From Ascidiimonas sp046199005 (GTDB lineage: Bacteria; Bacteroidota; Bacteroidia; Flavobacteriales; Flavobacteriaceae): a DNA stretch of 64,000 nt. This document shows positions 34,269 to 44,264 of this stretch, piece after piece. The notes beneath the pieces were generated by a model. The model made no database searches. It was not told the DNA's origin and saw nothing but the letters and a program-made list of their open reading frames with translations. Each line of letters opens with the position of its first letter. The stretch's first letter is position 1. The position numbers and the translations under genes were made by a program. The stretch spans positions 1,674,001-1,738,000 of the forward strand of contig CP176050.1 in NCBI GenBank assembly GCA_046199005.1, written 5' to 3'.

Positions 34269-34638
34269 TAGTGATAAGGTTGTTGAATTAACAAGAAATT
34301 AAAGATCAATACAACCGTAGAATGGATGGTTTGAAGAGACCTCCGGTCTCAAATATTGATTATCCTAATGTGGTAACTGCTATTTCCATAATGATACAAA
34401 GATGCGATTTTTTATTGGCACCACCAAAGGTTTTAAAACCCCGAGGAAGTTTATCAGGAAAATGAATATCCTGTTTTATCCATGGATAAGATGAATATAA
34501 TTTGATATTAAACACCTTTTATTGTAAACAATTACCTATAAAATAGTAAATATTTTCTTAATATAATTGTTTTTTGTTTAATGTTTAATGTTTAATAAAT
34601 ATCTTTAAACAGTATTGATTAATTTAAATTTAAATGTT
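34269..34638. other. AT-rich gene-free divergent region
   Basis: 370 bp between the MATE gene and the first peptide gene, transcribed apart. A family-C fragment (ACCAAAGGTTTTAAAACCCC GAGG) lies near 34423. It must hold promoters for both; I see no certain consensus. TTTAATGTTTAATGTTTAAT is a tandem of an 8-bp unit near 34577. Confidence 0.5.
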
Positions 34639-34809
34639 ATGAAAAAAACAATTAAAAAAATTGCAAAGAAGCGTAATGTTATCTCTTTTGTAAAAGCAAA
34701 AGCCGTTAAAGGCGGTCAATCCGGCTGGGGCGGCGGTTCCGGTGGTGGATCTGGTGGATCTGGCGGATCTGGTGGATCTGGCGGTGGCGGCGGAAACCCC
34801 TTCGGATAA
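34639..34809 (+). CDS. Gly/Ser-rich small peptide, RiPP-precursor-like
   Basis: 56 residues from the ATG at 34639 (MKKTIKKIAKKRNVISFVKA); an upstream TTG frame extension is unlikely. The leader is Lys-rich and ends in KAVKGG, a double-Gly site at residues 26-27, followed by QSGWG and then a tail of almost only Gly and Ser (GGSGGGSGGSGGSGG) to NPFG. The next gene has the same KGGQSGWG junction. Gly/Ser-rich cores occur in azole-containing microcins, but there is no Cys here. No processing enzyme is near. Short, but a terminator hairpin and paralogous neighbour support it as real. Confidence 0.65.
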   Translation: MKKTIKKIAKKRNVISFVKAKAVKGGQSGWGGGSGGGSGGSGGSGGSGGGGGNPFG

Positions 34810-34821
34810 TAAATTACAGGG

Positions 34822-34843
34822 CTTTAATCAAAGCCCTTTAAAT
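34822..34843 (+). terminator. Hairpin after the first peptide gene
   Basis: AGGGCTTTAATCAAAGCCCT followed by TTAAAT. Eight-base stem, weak T tract; may attenuate rather than stop transcription into the second peptide gene. Confidence 0.55.
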
Positions 34844-34884
34844 ATTGATTTTCAAATTATTTATATGCTTTAAATAAAAATATT

Positions 34885-35106
34885 ATGAAAAAAAAGTTCA
34901 ACAAGTCTCTGAAGAAGGAGTTAAGAATCAGAAAAACGATCGTAAGTGCTCTTAAAGGCGGGCAAAGCGGTTGGGGAACTGTACAAGCTGTGTGTAATAC
35001 CTATTATTGCACTAATAACGGCTGTAATACGGATGACTGTACCTATAGAGCGGGTTGTGAGAATTACAGTAATGGTGCCAGCGGTTGTGCGGGTTGTTTC
35101 GGTTAA
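34885..35106 (+). CDS. Cys-rich small peptide, RiPP-precursor-like
   Basis: 73 residues. Leader MKKKFNKSLKKELRIRKTIV, then SALKGG with a double glycine near residue 26, QSGWG, and a core with seven Cys spaced in small steps (VCNTYYCTNNGCNTDDC, then AGC, SGC and AGC). The KGGQSGWG junction is shared with the preceding gene, and both run in the same direction 75 bp apart. Cys could be joined to Ser/Thr, form disulfides, or bind metal. No lanthipeptide or bacteriocin enzymes are in the window. Function unknown, but gene and leader are convincing. Confidence 0.7.
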   Translation: MKKKFNKSLKKELRIRKTIVSALKGGQSGWGTVQAVCNTYYCTNNGCNTDDCTYRAGCENYSNGASGCAGCFG

Positions 35107-35116
35107 TTGTATTTAA

Positions 35117-35146
35117 TTCAAAGACTTCTGTACAGAAGTCTTTGAA
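35117..35146 (+). terminator. Perfect palindrome after the second peptide gene
   Basis: TTCAAAGACTTCTGT and its exact reverse complement, then TTTC. Ends the small peptide unit; it may serve both strands, since the M28 peptidase gene converges from the right. Confidence 0.7.
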
Positions 35147-35165
35147 TTTCAAACATCTTATGATC

Positions 35166-36740
35166 TTATTTCGCTTCTATCGCTTTATCAGCCACAATTC
35201 TATTTTCCCTGTTCGCCAGTTCCCAGGCAGTGTGAAACACCAGTTTTGCACGATTTGCCAGAAGGTCATATTCAATTTTATCCGGGGTGTCTGAAGGTCT
35301 GTGGTAATCATCATGTGTTCCGTTAAAGTAGAAAATAATCGGTACATTGTTTTTTGCAAAATTGTAATGATCACTTCGGTAATAAAAACGATTTGGATCA
35401 TTTTCATCGTTATAGGTATAATCTAAGGTGATATTAGTGTATTTTGTATTTATTTCTTCGGAAACAGTATGTAATTCGGTGCTTAATTTATCAGAACCAA
35501 TAAGATATACATAGTTGCGATCCCCTTCTCTTTTTGGGTCGATCCTTCCTATCATGTCAATATTTAGATTCGCAACGGTTTGCTCTAGTGGGAAGATTGG
35601 ATTGTCTGCATAATAAGCAGAACCTAGTAACCCTTTCTCTTCAGCCGTTACGTGTAAAAAAACGATCGATCTTTTAGGTCCGTTTCCTTCCTTAACTGCA
35701 TTTTGAAAAGCCTCTGCAATTTCAAGAACTGCTATTGTACCCGATCCGTCATCATCGGCACCGTTGTAGATCTCTTCATTTTTAATACCTTCATGATCTA
35801 AATGGGCAGAGATCACGATATACTCATCTGGCTTCTCGCTTCCTTTGATCCAGGCAACTACATTCTCGGAGTCTATTGGATTTGAAGACCCCTCAAAATT
35901 CACTTTGATAGTAGCGGCTACATTTTCCGCTGTGTTTTTGGTGTTTATTTCTGGATATAGACTCGCTGCAATTTCCTGATTAATAAAAAAATAAAAGAAA
36001 TTTTCTCCATCAGATTGTTTAAGACGCATACGACCGTTACGTCTGTTTTTCATGTATTCGTACTGTGAAGCTAATACTTTGAAATTATCGTCGTCTAAAA
36101 ACAGCAATCCGGCAGCGCCCTTGTCTTTGGCTAATTCTATCTTAGCGGCAAAAGCCTGTCTGATATTTGACCATTTTCCGGTGGTTTCTGAAGTTCCTGA
36201 AATGGTATAGGTACCATCTTGATTTTTAGGTTCACCTGCTTTTATAAGAACTACTTTGTCTTTTACGTCCAATCCTTCATAATCTGAATAATTTTCAGCT
36301 TCAATACCGTAACCGGCATAGATAAGTTGCGAATAGGTCGCTTCCATCGTATCGGGCCCGCTATAGGTCACATAATCTTTTCCTATTTCGTACTCTTTAT
36401 CGTTAACGGTAAGAGAAGCTTTAGGAACATTATTACCCTGCAGGGGTACTTTTTGAAAATAATCCCCGTTAGCGTTGGCTGCAGGAATTCCCATTTTTTG
36501 GTATTGATCTTTTAAATAGTTAACTGCTTTTTTCTGTCCCGGAGTTCCTGTTTCTCTTCCCTGAAAACTATCGGAGGCATATGTATAGAGCATCTCTTTG
36601 AGTTCTTCTTGTGTGATCGTAGCTGCGTAGGGAACAGGATTGTAATCCGCTTTCTTTTCGGGCTCTTGATTTACTGTGGTCTGCAATGTGCTGTTGCAAC
36701 TGAATGCAGCCAATACAACTATAAAAAAGATTTTTTTCAT
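35166..36740 (-). CDS. M28-family zinc aminopeptidase, lipoprotein
   Basis: 524 residues. Leader MKKIFFIVVLAAFSC (lipobox AFSC). Domain order: an N-terminal segment, a PA-type insertion around residues 140-300, and the M28 peptidase core. Zinc ligands and catalytic residues: SAHLDHEG (His313, Asp315), NGADDDGSG (Asp330), TAEEKGLLGS (Glu367/368), NIDMIGR (Asp395) and YHRPSDTPDKI (His480). These enzymes remove N-terminal amino acids from peptides in the periplasm or at the surface. Adjoins the two peptide genes convergently; whether it processes them is unknown. Complete. Confidence 0.92.
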   Translation of the reverse strand: MKKIFFIVVLAAFSCNSTLQTTVNQEPEKKADYNPVPYAATITQEELKEMLYTYASDSFQGRETGTPGQKKAVNYLKDQYQKMGIPAANANGDYFQKVPLQGNNVPKASLTVNDKEYEIGKDYVTYSGPDTMEATYSQLIYAGYGIEAENYSDYEGLDVKDKVVLIKAGEPKNQDGTYTISGTSETTGKWSNIRQAFAAKIELAKDKGAAGLLFLDDDNFKVLASQYEYMKNRRNGRMRLKQSDGENFFYFFINQEIAASLYPEINTKNTAENVAATIKVNFEGSSNPIDSENVVAWIKGSEKPDEYIVISAHLDHEGIKNEEIYNGADDDGSGTIAVLEIAEAFQNAVKEGNGPKRSIVFLHVTAEEKGLLGSAYYADNPIFPLEQTVANLNIDMIGRIDPKREGDRNYVYLIGSDKLSTELHTVSEEINTKYTNITLDYTYNDENDPNRFYYRSDHYNFAKNNVPIIFYFNGTHDDYHRPSDTPDKIEYDLLANRAKLVFHTAWELANRENRIVADKAIEAK

Positions 36741-36988
36741 GTAGACAATTTTTAAGAATTTTCAAATATATTGAAAAACTAATATTTAGTTCAAAATCAA
36801 TGAAGTAAACTTGCTTTCTTTTTTTGGGTATTAAGATTCAAGTAGGATTCAGAACTCATTCGTATTTAGAACAATGATATTGATCATCCTAATTTTTGTA
36901 AATATCTAATACATTTACATCTTCAATTTAGTGCGTCCCGGTTTTAACTTACAACAACTACTTATGCATGGACTAAAAACCAAATACG

Positions 36989-38299
36989 ATGCGAAAATAC
37001 TATGTTACTTTTTTGATTTTGTTTGTTTCAACTGCCATCTTCTCCCAGGCAGGTCACATTATGCAGGGCGTGGGTGCCGTAAATATGTCTATGGGGGGAG
37101 CGGCTACGGGACAACCAACTGATATCTCCGGGGCGTTACACTGGAATCCTGCTGCCATTACTGTATTTGAAGAAAACACCTTAAAGTTTGATATAGGTTT
37201 GTTTTTTTCTTCACCAGAATTACGTTCTACCGTTCCCGAGTTTGATGGTAGCGGACAACCTACCGGAAACTTTTTTAGTGGAGTTACAGAAGATGATCGT
37301 GGTGTTTCCCCGCTTCCGGCACTTGCTTTTGTATGGAGTAAAGAGGGCAGTAAGCATACCTTTGGCGCTTCGGCATTTGGCATTAGTGGTTTTGGGGTGA
37401 CCTTTCCGGAAAGTGCAACCAATCCTATCAATCTGCCGCAAAGTGAAGGTGGTTTTGGGCGGATTGAATCTGATTACTCTTTGTTGCAACTCGGTTTTAC
37501 CTGGGCCTATGAAATATCCGATCAATTTTCTATAGGGGTACAGCCAACTGTAAACTTTGCTTCTCTGGAACTCATACCGAATCCTACAGCAAACCCAAAT
37601 CAATCGGGATATCCATCAACCGATAGAGAATCTTCCATTGGTTTTGGCGGACAGATAGGGGTGTTTTTTGATTCCGGTTCTGGATTTAAAGCAGGAGCAT
37701 CCTATAAAACGACACAATCTTTTAGTGATTTTGAGCTGGAAAACACCTATTTAGATGGTTCAACTGCGACCAATGATTTTAAAATAAATTATCCCGCCAT
37801 CCTGTCCTTTGGGCTGGGCTATTCAGCAGGAGATTTTGACCTCGCACTGGATTACCGGTTTGTAGACTATGAGAACACTGAAGGTTTTTCAGATACCGGA
37901 TGGACACCAACGGCTTCGGTAGCCGGATTTGGTTGGAAAAACATCAATATTATCTCCGCTGGAATTCAGTATAAAGGAATTGAAAAACTTCCATTACGGA
38001 TCGGCTATACCTACAGTTCAAACCCCATAGATGAAGAAGTAGCCTTTTTTAATATTCCCGCAACAGCTATCATTAAAAATGCTTTTCAGTTCGGACTCTC
38101 TTACGAGGCTTCTCAAAGGTTTAGGATAGATGGTGTATTTCATTACGGAGATAGTGGAGGTGCCACTTCCGGCCCTGTACTCAATCCGCAGTTTATACAA
38201 AATTCTCCTCCATATGGTGCTATACCGGGTAGTGAAGTTTCGTATGAAATGACCACTTCCATGATTATGGTGGGTGTAAGTTATGATTTTGTGAAATAA
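36989..38299 (+). CDS. OmpP1/FadL/TodX-family outer-membrane porin
   Basis: 436 residues with signal peptide MRKYYVTFLILFVSTAIFSQ. The mature N terminus, AGHIMQGVGAVNMSMGGAA, and the GALHWNPAAIT motif are FadL hallmarks; the rest alternates beta-strands, ending in SMIMVGVSYDFVK with a terminal aromatic pattern of an outer-membrane barrel. FadL proteins pass long-chain fatty acids or other hydrophobic compounds through the outer membrane. No fatty acid genes adjoin. A strong terminator lies about 190 bp downstream. Confidence 0.9.
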   Translation: MRKYYVTFLILFVSTAIFSQAGHIMQGVGAVNMSMGGAATGQPTDISGALHWNPAAITVFEENTLKFDIGLFFSSPELRSTVPEFDGSGQPTGNFFSGVTEDDRGVSPLPALAFVWSKEGSKHTFGASAFGISGFGVTFPESATNPINLPQSEGGFGRIESDYSLLQLGFTWAYEISDQFSIGVQPTVNFASLELIPNPTANPNQSGYPSTDRESSIGFGGQIGVFFDSGSGFKAGASYKTTQSFSDFELENTYLDGSTATNDFKINYPAILSFGLGYSAGDFDLALDYRFVDYENTEGFSDTGWTPTASVAGFGWKNINIISAGIQYKGIEKLPLRIGYTYSSNPIDEEVAFFNIPATAIIKNAFQFGLSYEASQRFRIDGVFHYGDSGGATSGPVLNPQFIQNSPPYGAIPGSEVSYEMTTSMIMVGVSYDFVK

Positions 38300-38301
38300 A
38301 G

Positions 38302-38420
38302 TGAATTCGATATAATTATAATTCCGGTTTTGTAATCCTCGGATAAGGTTTTTAATAAATTAAAGAATTGCATACAACAGGCTTACGTTCATTTTCTTTG
38401 CTTGTCCAGAGAAAACCAAC
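38302..38420. repeat. Related left half of the 398-bp MITE-like element
   Basis: GTGAATTCGATATAATT, then TTGCATACAACAGGCTTACG and TTCATTTTCTTTGCTTGTCC align with the first ~110 bp of 22212-22609. No matching right end is seen, so this copy is truncated or decayed. Confidence 0.55.
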
Positions 38421-38488
38421 CAAAAGAAAAGATTGATCTCCCTCGATTTTTAATTTCTCTCGACATTGAACTTAGGTTAAATCATCAT

Positions 38489-38529
38489 AAAGGCGACATA
38501 CTCTGAAATGGGGGATGTCGCCTTTTTTT
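38489..38529 (+). terminator. Terminator of the OmpP1/FadL gene
   Basis: AAAGGCGACAT pairs with ATGTCGCCTTT, with loop ACTCTGAAATGGGGG and a T tract. An 11-bp stem; the A run on the other side means it could also work for the minus strand, where the toxin operon ends. Confidence 0.75.
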
Positions 38530-38544
38530 AGTAGCTTTTGATAT

Positions 38545-38605
38545 CAGCTTTAATTCTGACGCAAGCGTCTTAGTATTTCTACTCTCGATTATCGAGTAAG
38601 AGAGT
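38545..38605. repeat. Dispersed hairpin repeat, family C variant (inverted)
   Basis: Contains GACGCAAGCGTC and CTCGATTATCGAG, the inverse of the order at 28383-28480. Lies just after the SprB-like stop. Confidence 0.6.
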
Positions 38606-38613
38606 TTATCCCT

Positions 38614-41600
38614 TTATTGAATAATAATTTTCCTTATAGCATTTCCATAAGGAGTTTCCAATAATACCGCATACATCCCTGAAGGCATATTGCTAAGGTC
38701 GAAAGCGATCTCGTAAGATTGATTGCCTTTTCCTGTTTTTTGATCTAACATCCTGTTGTTTGCCAGACTAAATACTTTAAGGCTGATATCTTTCGCATCT
38801 TTAAGTACGACCTTGGTTGCAAAACGACCGTCTGAAGGATTCGGGAAGGTGATGAATTCCTGAATATTTCGTACCGATCCTTCGCCTTTGTCATCTTCTT
38901 CAAACTCTTCAGCTTCCAGTACAATGATCGATTTTGTTTGAATGGCCTGGCAATCTCCCAAACGTGTAAGCATCGAGAGATTATAAGTTCCGGGATCTTC
39001 AAAATAAAGCTCTACAAAATCCTGATTTTGAGTAACCACTACCGCTCCTTCCGGAATAAGCCATTCTACCGAGTCTGGTACGGGAGAACTTACGTCGATG
39101 GCCACCAGGTTTTCATTGGTAAATACCTGAGTCGCAGCCAGAAAAACAGCACTTATTTCCCGATCGCTGGTAAATATATCGATCGAATCGGTTCCGGTGC
39201 ATCCCTGATTATTGGTAACCGTAACCGTATACGTACCTGCTTCATCTACCACCGGTTGTGCATTTGTACTGGTGAATCCGTTACCAGAAGTCCACAGGTA
39301 AGAAGCGTCCGGATCGTCAATTAAGGCAGAAAGCATTACAGACTGCCCCTGGCAAAGCGTAATGTCTTCTCCCAGCTCGATAGCTAAGGGTTGCGGATCT
39401 TCAAGAACATAGGTTCTGGTGAGTGGCCCATTTCCAAATCCGTCGATAGTAACCGTATAGCTACCCGCACAGAGACCGCTAAGACTACTCGTTGTTTCAC
39501 CACTTTCCCAGGAATAGGTGAAAGATCCGTTGCCTCTGTTGACAACTACCTCTATACTTCCATTACAATCTCCTATGCATATAGGATCTAACAAGGTAGC
39601 TTCTACAATATCGGGTTGTGTGATCGTATAGGTCTCAGAGATCGTACAACCGGCAGCATCCGTAATGTTTAGCTGATAATCATCGGCAGTGAGGTTATCG
39701 ATCAAATTGGAGTTCCCGATACTGCTATTATCAGAAAGACGTATCCATTCAATGAGATAAGGTTGCGATCCGCCTTCAATGGTTACTTCAATACGACCAT
39801 CGGTTCCCTCATAAGAAGATACATTCGTTAGCTGTACGTCGCTCAATAACAGTTCTGCGAAAAGATCGCGTACTTCATAAGTTTGAGAGGCTACACATCC
39901 AAAATCGTCAACTACCGTAAGTGTATAAGTGCCTGCGGTAAGATTGGAAAGATCATCGGTCGTACTTCCTGTATTCCATTCTACAAGATATGGCGGCGTA
40001 CCACCGGAAATTGTTGTTTCAATACTCCCGGTATTTTCACCAAAACACAAAACTTCGGTAAGGTTATCGAGTGTGATCACTAAGGCAGGTGGTGCAGTGA
40101 TATCAAATATCAACGAGGTGGTTTGTATACCATTTGTATCGGTAATTTGCACCTGATAGCTTCCTTCTCCTAAATCCGTAGCGAAATCTGTATTCTGGCC
40201 AATGCTTACCGGGTTGCCATTATCAATCAGATACCATTGGTAGGAATATGGTGCAACCCCTCCTGTAACGTCTGCAAATAATTCTGCATTCGTATCTCCG
40301 TTACATAAAAGGTCAAATACTTCAATAATTGCGACCTGCAATTGTCCGGGTTCGGTAAGAACGATCTCTATGGTTTGTGAGCAGCCTGGCAGATCTCCGG
40401 AAGCGGTATAATTTCCATCTGTTACTACCAAAGTGTAACGTCCGGGACTTAAGCCGGAAATTGAAGCATTCGTACTGGTAAAACCATTATCGGCAAACCA
40501 TTCATACGTGTAGGTACCTGTTCCTCCCGTAACATTAATGCTGATAGCTCCGTCATTTGTACCAAACCCTGTGATGTTGGTGACTGTGTTACCGATAACG
40601 ATCTCCTCCGGCTCTGTGATCGTGGTATTGACTGACGTTTCACAGCTATTTGAATCGGTGACCAGAACCGAATAGTTTCCGGCGGGAATAGTATTTAGAT
40701 CTTCGGTCGTTGCTCCATTACTCCAGGAATACGTATAAGGAGGAGTTCCTCCAGTAACGGTAACATCTATGGCTCCCGTAGGCTCATTAAAACACAAGAG
40801 GTCTGTCTGTGAGTTGATACTTGCGGATAAAAGTGACGGTTCCGTCAAATCAAATATAGGAGATACGGTTTGAATTCCATTTGTATCTGTCACCTCTACC
40901 TGATACTGTCCTGCGGAAAGCCCGGAGATCACTTGTGAAGTCACCGGAAGCAATACAGGATTTCCGGAAATAAGTTGAAACCATTGATAGTTGTATGGGG
41001 CTACTCCTCCTACCACATCAGCACGCAGGCTTCCATCGGTATCTCCAAAACAGCCTAAGGCGTTTGTTTCTGTAATATTCGCCACCAATTCTCCAGGTTC
41101 AGCCAGATCGAATACTGCTACAGCAGCACATCCTGCTTCATTGCCCGAGGCAGTATAATTAGCATCGGTAACGGTCAAGGTATATCTTCCCGGCGCAAGC
41201 CCCGAAATATTTGCCTGACTTGCCGTAAATCCATTATCGGCTATCCATTGATAGGTATAACCGGGGTTACCTCCTGTAACCGAAATAGCAATTGCACCGT
41301 CATCAGTACCAAAACCAGTAATGTTAGTGACCGTCGGGGTGATGATCAGTTCACCCGGTTGTGTGATATTTGTATTATAAACGGCGCTACAACCATTTGT
41401 GTCTGTTACCGTCACAGAATAGCTTCCGGCTGGCAGGGAATTGAGATCTTGTGTGGTAGCACCAATATTCCAGAGATAATTGTACGGAGGTGTTCCGCCG
41501 CTTACATTAAGATCGATACTTCCTGAACTTTCCCCAAAGCAAAGATTATCCACCTGAGAAGCACCTAAGACAAGAGCAGCCGGTTCTGTAATGGTAGCTG

Positions 41601-44262
41601 TGGTTTGTATATTCGTGCCAACGTCATCAGTCACCGTAAGCTCATATACACCTGATGCGAGTCCGCTGATTGAAGGACTGTTGGGTGCTGAAAATCCAGG
41701 ATCTCCCTGTAAGCTCCAGGTATACGTATAAGGTTCGGTTCCTCCGGAGACAGTTGCAGTAATGCTACCATCGGTGAGTCCGTTACAAGAGATATCGGTA
41801 TCTACAACGGAATCAAAAACTAAAGGTCCTGGTTCTGTGATGATGATGGGAGTAGCTATTGAAGCTGTACAGCCATTCGTGTCTCGCAGGTTAACCGTAT
41901 AGCTACCTGCCGGAAGATTAATCAATCTTGTATTGGTTGATCCTGCAGGCGGTGAAAAAGGACTCCCATTACGGAACCAATTGTAAGTTGTAGGATCTTG
42001 ATTGTTTACAACATTTATCTCCAGTATACCATCGGTACCGCCAAAAACGGTATTATCTACGTGGGCTCCTATGATTTCATTAATACTTATAATACCGGGT
42101 TCATCAATAAGGATGTTTGTAGGAAGGTCTACGCGGCAATTATTTGCATCTCGTACAGAAAGGCTATAGCTTCCGGGACTGGTAACAGGGATGTTCCAGC
42201 TGGTTACTCCGGCTCCCAGTGTTATAAACGTGTTACTCGTTCCAAACCGATAACTGTAGGGTAGAGTTCCACCAGTTGCAGTGACACTTATTGAACCATC
42301 TGCTGCGCCATTACATGAGATATCATTTCCTACTGCACTGCTAATCGTAACCTGTGTAGGATTGGTAAGCGTTGCCGACCGACTAGCAGATGTATTCGGA
42401 TCTGTAAAATTATTATTTAAATCGGTAATGGTTACCGTATAAACTCCAGCAGAAAGGTTGGTGATGGTTCGGGTAGTTCTCAGGAAACCGGCATCTCCCT
42501 GGCGTGTCCAGCGATAGCGATAGTCTCCAATACCAGATACATTTCCGCCGGAGGGATTCGCCGTAAGCGACCCGTCCGTAGCATTAAAGCAGCTAATAGC
42601 TGTGGAACTTATAGACGTTACCCGAATAGGGGATGGCTCTGTCAGGGTAATGGTAGAAGGAAAAACGGCTTCGCAACCATTGGTATCAATTACTTTTATC
42701 GTATAAATTCCAGCTCCCAAACCAGCCAGCGTAGCAAAACGGTTGCTGGTATTTGCGGAAGCTCTTACCGTTCCATTAGCACCTCCTGTCAGGGCTTCGT
42801 ATCTAAAAGCAGGTGATCCGCCCAAATTGTTCAGTGTCACCAGAATGCTCCCGTTGGTAGCTCCCGCAAAAGTGGGTTGTTGTGTTGCAGAGGCTGCGTT
42901 GATGACTAAGGGATTTGCAACAGCATTGATAGCAACCACTTGACTTCCAGGACTCACGCAAAATCGATTTCCGCTGAGTGCGAGTCTGCTTCTGAAGGTA
43001 TAGTTTTGTCCTTGATTTAAACCATTGAAAGTGGGAGACGCCTGCCAGGTACTTCCGTTATTGGATGAATACTGGTAGGTTCCCGATTCAAATGTTTGTC
43101 CGCCGCCTGCCGACAGGGTCACGCTTCCAGTATCACCGCTGCACTGCGGTTGAATTACCGAACTAAGGCCTACCGTTACTTCTGAGGGACGGGAAATCGT
43201 AAAATTGGCTGTACTTGCCGCAGCTGTTGGTACATCATCATTCGGGTTGGTGTTATTTTGCAGAAAGAAGGTCTGATAACTCACCGTATACGTTCCTGCT
43301 CCGAGTCCGTTTGGCCAGGTAAAAGAAGTGCCTCCGGCCGTGGTTCTAAAGTCTTGTTCCGGGATCGTGAAACCTTCAGGCGTTATACCACTCAATGTAA
43401 ATCTGAATTCTTCATCCGGCTGCAAGGCGCGATCAAAATTTAGAGTAACACCGCCATCAGTAGAATCAAAGCAAGTAGTGTTTGTCGCTACAGGGCTTCC
43501 TTGTATATTTGGAGGACAGGGAACATACGAATAAGAAACCACATCTGAGTATTCAATGGTACCGCTATCGGTATACTGTACTCTTAAACGTAAAGATTCG
43601 TAATTATCCAAAGTTGGAAAATCTGATTTTTGAATTGAAAATGCGGTTGATCTACTGCCGTACGGCCTTAGTGTTTGCCAGACAGAACTACTTCCTATCT
43701 GATACTGTACCGCATATCTTGCCCGACTGCAGGATGTATTCGAGATGCGAATTGTTTGCGACTCACACTCTGGAAATGTAATGCCAGTGCCATTGAGATC
43801 TGCCAAAGGCTCTATTCTATAAACACTAAAATCGGTTACCAGCGGATTATTGGGAAACAAATTATCCATTTCTGGTGAATTGAAAGCATAACATCCGAAA
43901 GGAATCCGGTAATTACCGGTCGGACTTGGAAACGTGTTACATGGTTGCGAAGGACCTGTATTTGCCGTAATATTACGATTTATGTGGGTATAAAGATTCG
44001 CCGAATTGATGATTCGATTACCGGTTATCATTCCATCGGTCTCAATACCTGAGACACATCCACTAACGTTGTAAAATAATACCCGATCCGGACTGGTAAA
44101 GGTATTGGCTGTAACCAATCGTACTTCAAGTCGATACCCTCTGGTGCCCACACTAAGCCACTCAATATCGTATTCTACTTTATATCGGTATTGTGCTTGC
44201 GTTTCTACCACATAGAACAGGGCAAAAACACAGCTTACTAAGATCCATAGCTTCTTTTTCAT
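38614..44262 (-). CDS. SprB-repeat surface protein with T9SS type A sorting domain
   Basis: 1882 residues with signal peptide MKKKLWILVSCVFALFYVV. About thirteen SprB-type beta repeats follow, each ending in patterns like DGSITATVSGGTEPYTYTWS and FGESSGSIDLNVSGGTPPY. An immunoglobulin-like segment (ITLCQGQSVMLSALIDD) precedes the C-terminal T9SS sorting domain: ITFPNPSDGRFATKV, MPSGMYAVLLETPYG and terminal IRKIIIQ. SprB repeats occur in cell-surface adhesins that move on gliding motors. The protein would be exported by T9SS and anchored outside. It is the last gene of the operon, starting 2 bp after its neighbour's stop. No toxin domain is seen in it. Confidence 0.92.
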   Translation of the reverse strand: MKKKLWILVSCVFALFYVVETQAQYRYKVEYDIEWLSVGTRGYRLEVRLVTANTFTSPDRVLFYNVSGCVSGIETDGMITGNRIINSANLYTHINRNITANTGPSQPCNTFPSPTGNYRIPFGCYAFNSPEMDNLFPNNPLVTDFSVYRIEPLADLNGTGITFPECESQTIRISNTSCSRARYAVQYQIGSSSVWQTLRPYGSRSTAFSIQKSDFPTLDNYESLRLRVQYTDSGTIEYSDVVSYSYVPCPPNIQGSPVATNTTCFDSTDGGVTLNFDRALQPDEEFRFTLSGITPEGFTIPEQDFRTTAGGTSFTWPNGLGAGTYTVSYQTFFLQNNTNPNDDVPTAAASTANFTISRPSEVTVGLSSVIQPQCSGDTGSVTLSAGGGQTFESGTYQYSSNNGSTWQASPTFNGLNQGQNYTFRSRLALSGNRFCVSPGSQVVAINAVANPLVINAASATQQPTFAGATNGSILVTLNNLGGSPAFRYEALTGGANGTVRASANTSNRFATLAGLGAGIYTIKVIDTNGCEAVFPSTITLTEPSPIRVTSISSTAISCFNATDGSLTANPSGGNVSGIGDYRYRWTRQGDAGFLRTTRTITNLSAGVYTVTITDLNNNFTDPNTSASRSATLTNPTQVTISSAVGNDISCNGAADGSISVTATGGTLPYSYRFGTSNTFITLGAGVTSWNIPVTSPGSYSLSVRDANNCRVDLPTNILIDEPGIISINEIIGAHVDNTVFGGTDGILEINVVNNQDPTTYNWFRNGSPFSPPAGSTNTRLINLPAGSYTVNLRDTNGCTASIATPIIITEPGPLVFDSVVDTDISCNGLTDGSITATVSGGTEPYTYTWSLQGDPGFSAPNSPSISGLASGVYELTVTDDVGTNIQTTATITEPAALVLGASQVDNLCFGESSGSIDLNVSGGTPPYNYLWNIGATTQDLNSLPAGSYSVTVTDTNGCSAVYNTNITQPGELIITPTVTNITGFGTDDGAIAISVTGGNPGYTYQWIADNGFTASQANISGLAPGRYTLTVTDANYTASGNEAGCAAVAVFDLAEPGELVANITETNALGCFGDTDGSLRADVVGGVAPYNYQWFQLISGNPVLLPVTSQVISGLSAGQYQVEVTDTNGIQTVSPIFDLTEPSLLSASINSQTDLLCFNEPTGAIDVTVTGGTPPYTYSWSNGATTEDLNTIPAGNYSVLVTDSNSCETSVNTTITEPEEIVIGNTVTNITGFGTNDGAISINVTGGTGTYTYEWFADNGFTSTNASISGLSPGRYTLVVTDGNYTASGDLPGCSQTIEIVLTEPGQLQVAIIEVFDLLCNGDTNAELFADVTGGVAPYSYQWYLIDNGNPVSIGQNTDFATDLGEGSYQVQITDTNGIQTTSLIFDITAPPALVITLDNLTEVLCFGENTGSIETTISGGTPPYLVEWNTGSTTDDLSNLTAGTYTLTVVDDFGCVASQTYEVRDLFAELLLSDVQLTNVSSYEGTDGRIEVTIEGGSQPYLIEWIRLSDNSSIGNSNLIDNLTADDYQLNITDAAGCTISETYTITQPDIVEATLLDPICIGDCNGSIEVVVNRGNGSFTYSWESGETTSSLSGLCAGSYTVTIDGFGNGPLTRTYVLEDPQPLAIELGEDITLCQGQSVMLSALIDDPDASYLWTSGNGFTSTNAQPVVDEAGTYTVTVTNNQGCTGTDSIDIFTSDREISAVFLAATQVFTNENLVAIDVSSPVPDSVEWLIPEGAVVVTQNQDFVELYFEDPGTYNLSMLTRLGDCQAIQTKSIIVLEAEEFEEDDKGEGSVRNIQEFITFPNPSDGRFATKVVLKDAKDISLKVFSLANNRMLDQKTGKGNQSYEIAFDLSNMPSGMYAVLLETPYGNAIRKIIIQ

Positions 44263-44264
44263 CG

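Noticed and set aside
38614..44262. SprB-repeat protein as a toxin
   Set aside because: No toxin-like C terminus is seen; the end is a T9SS sorting domain.
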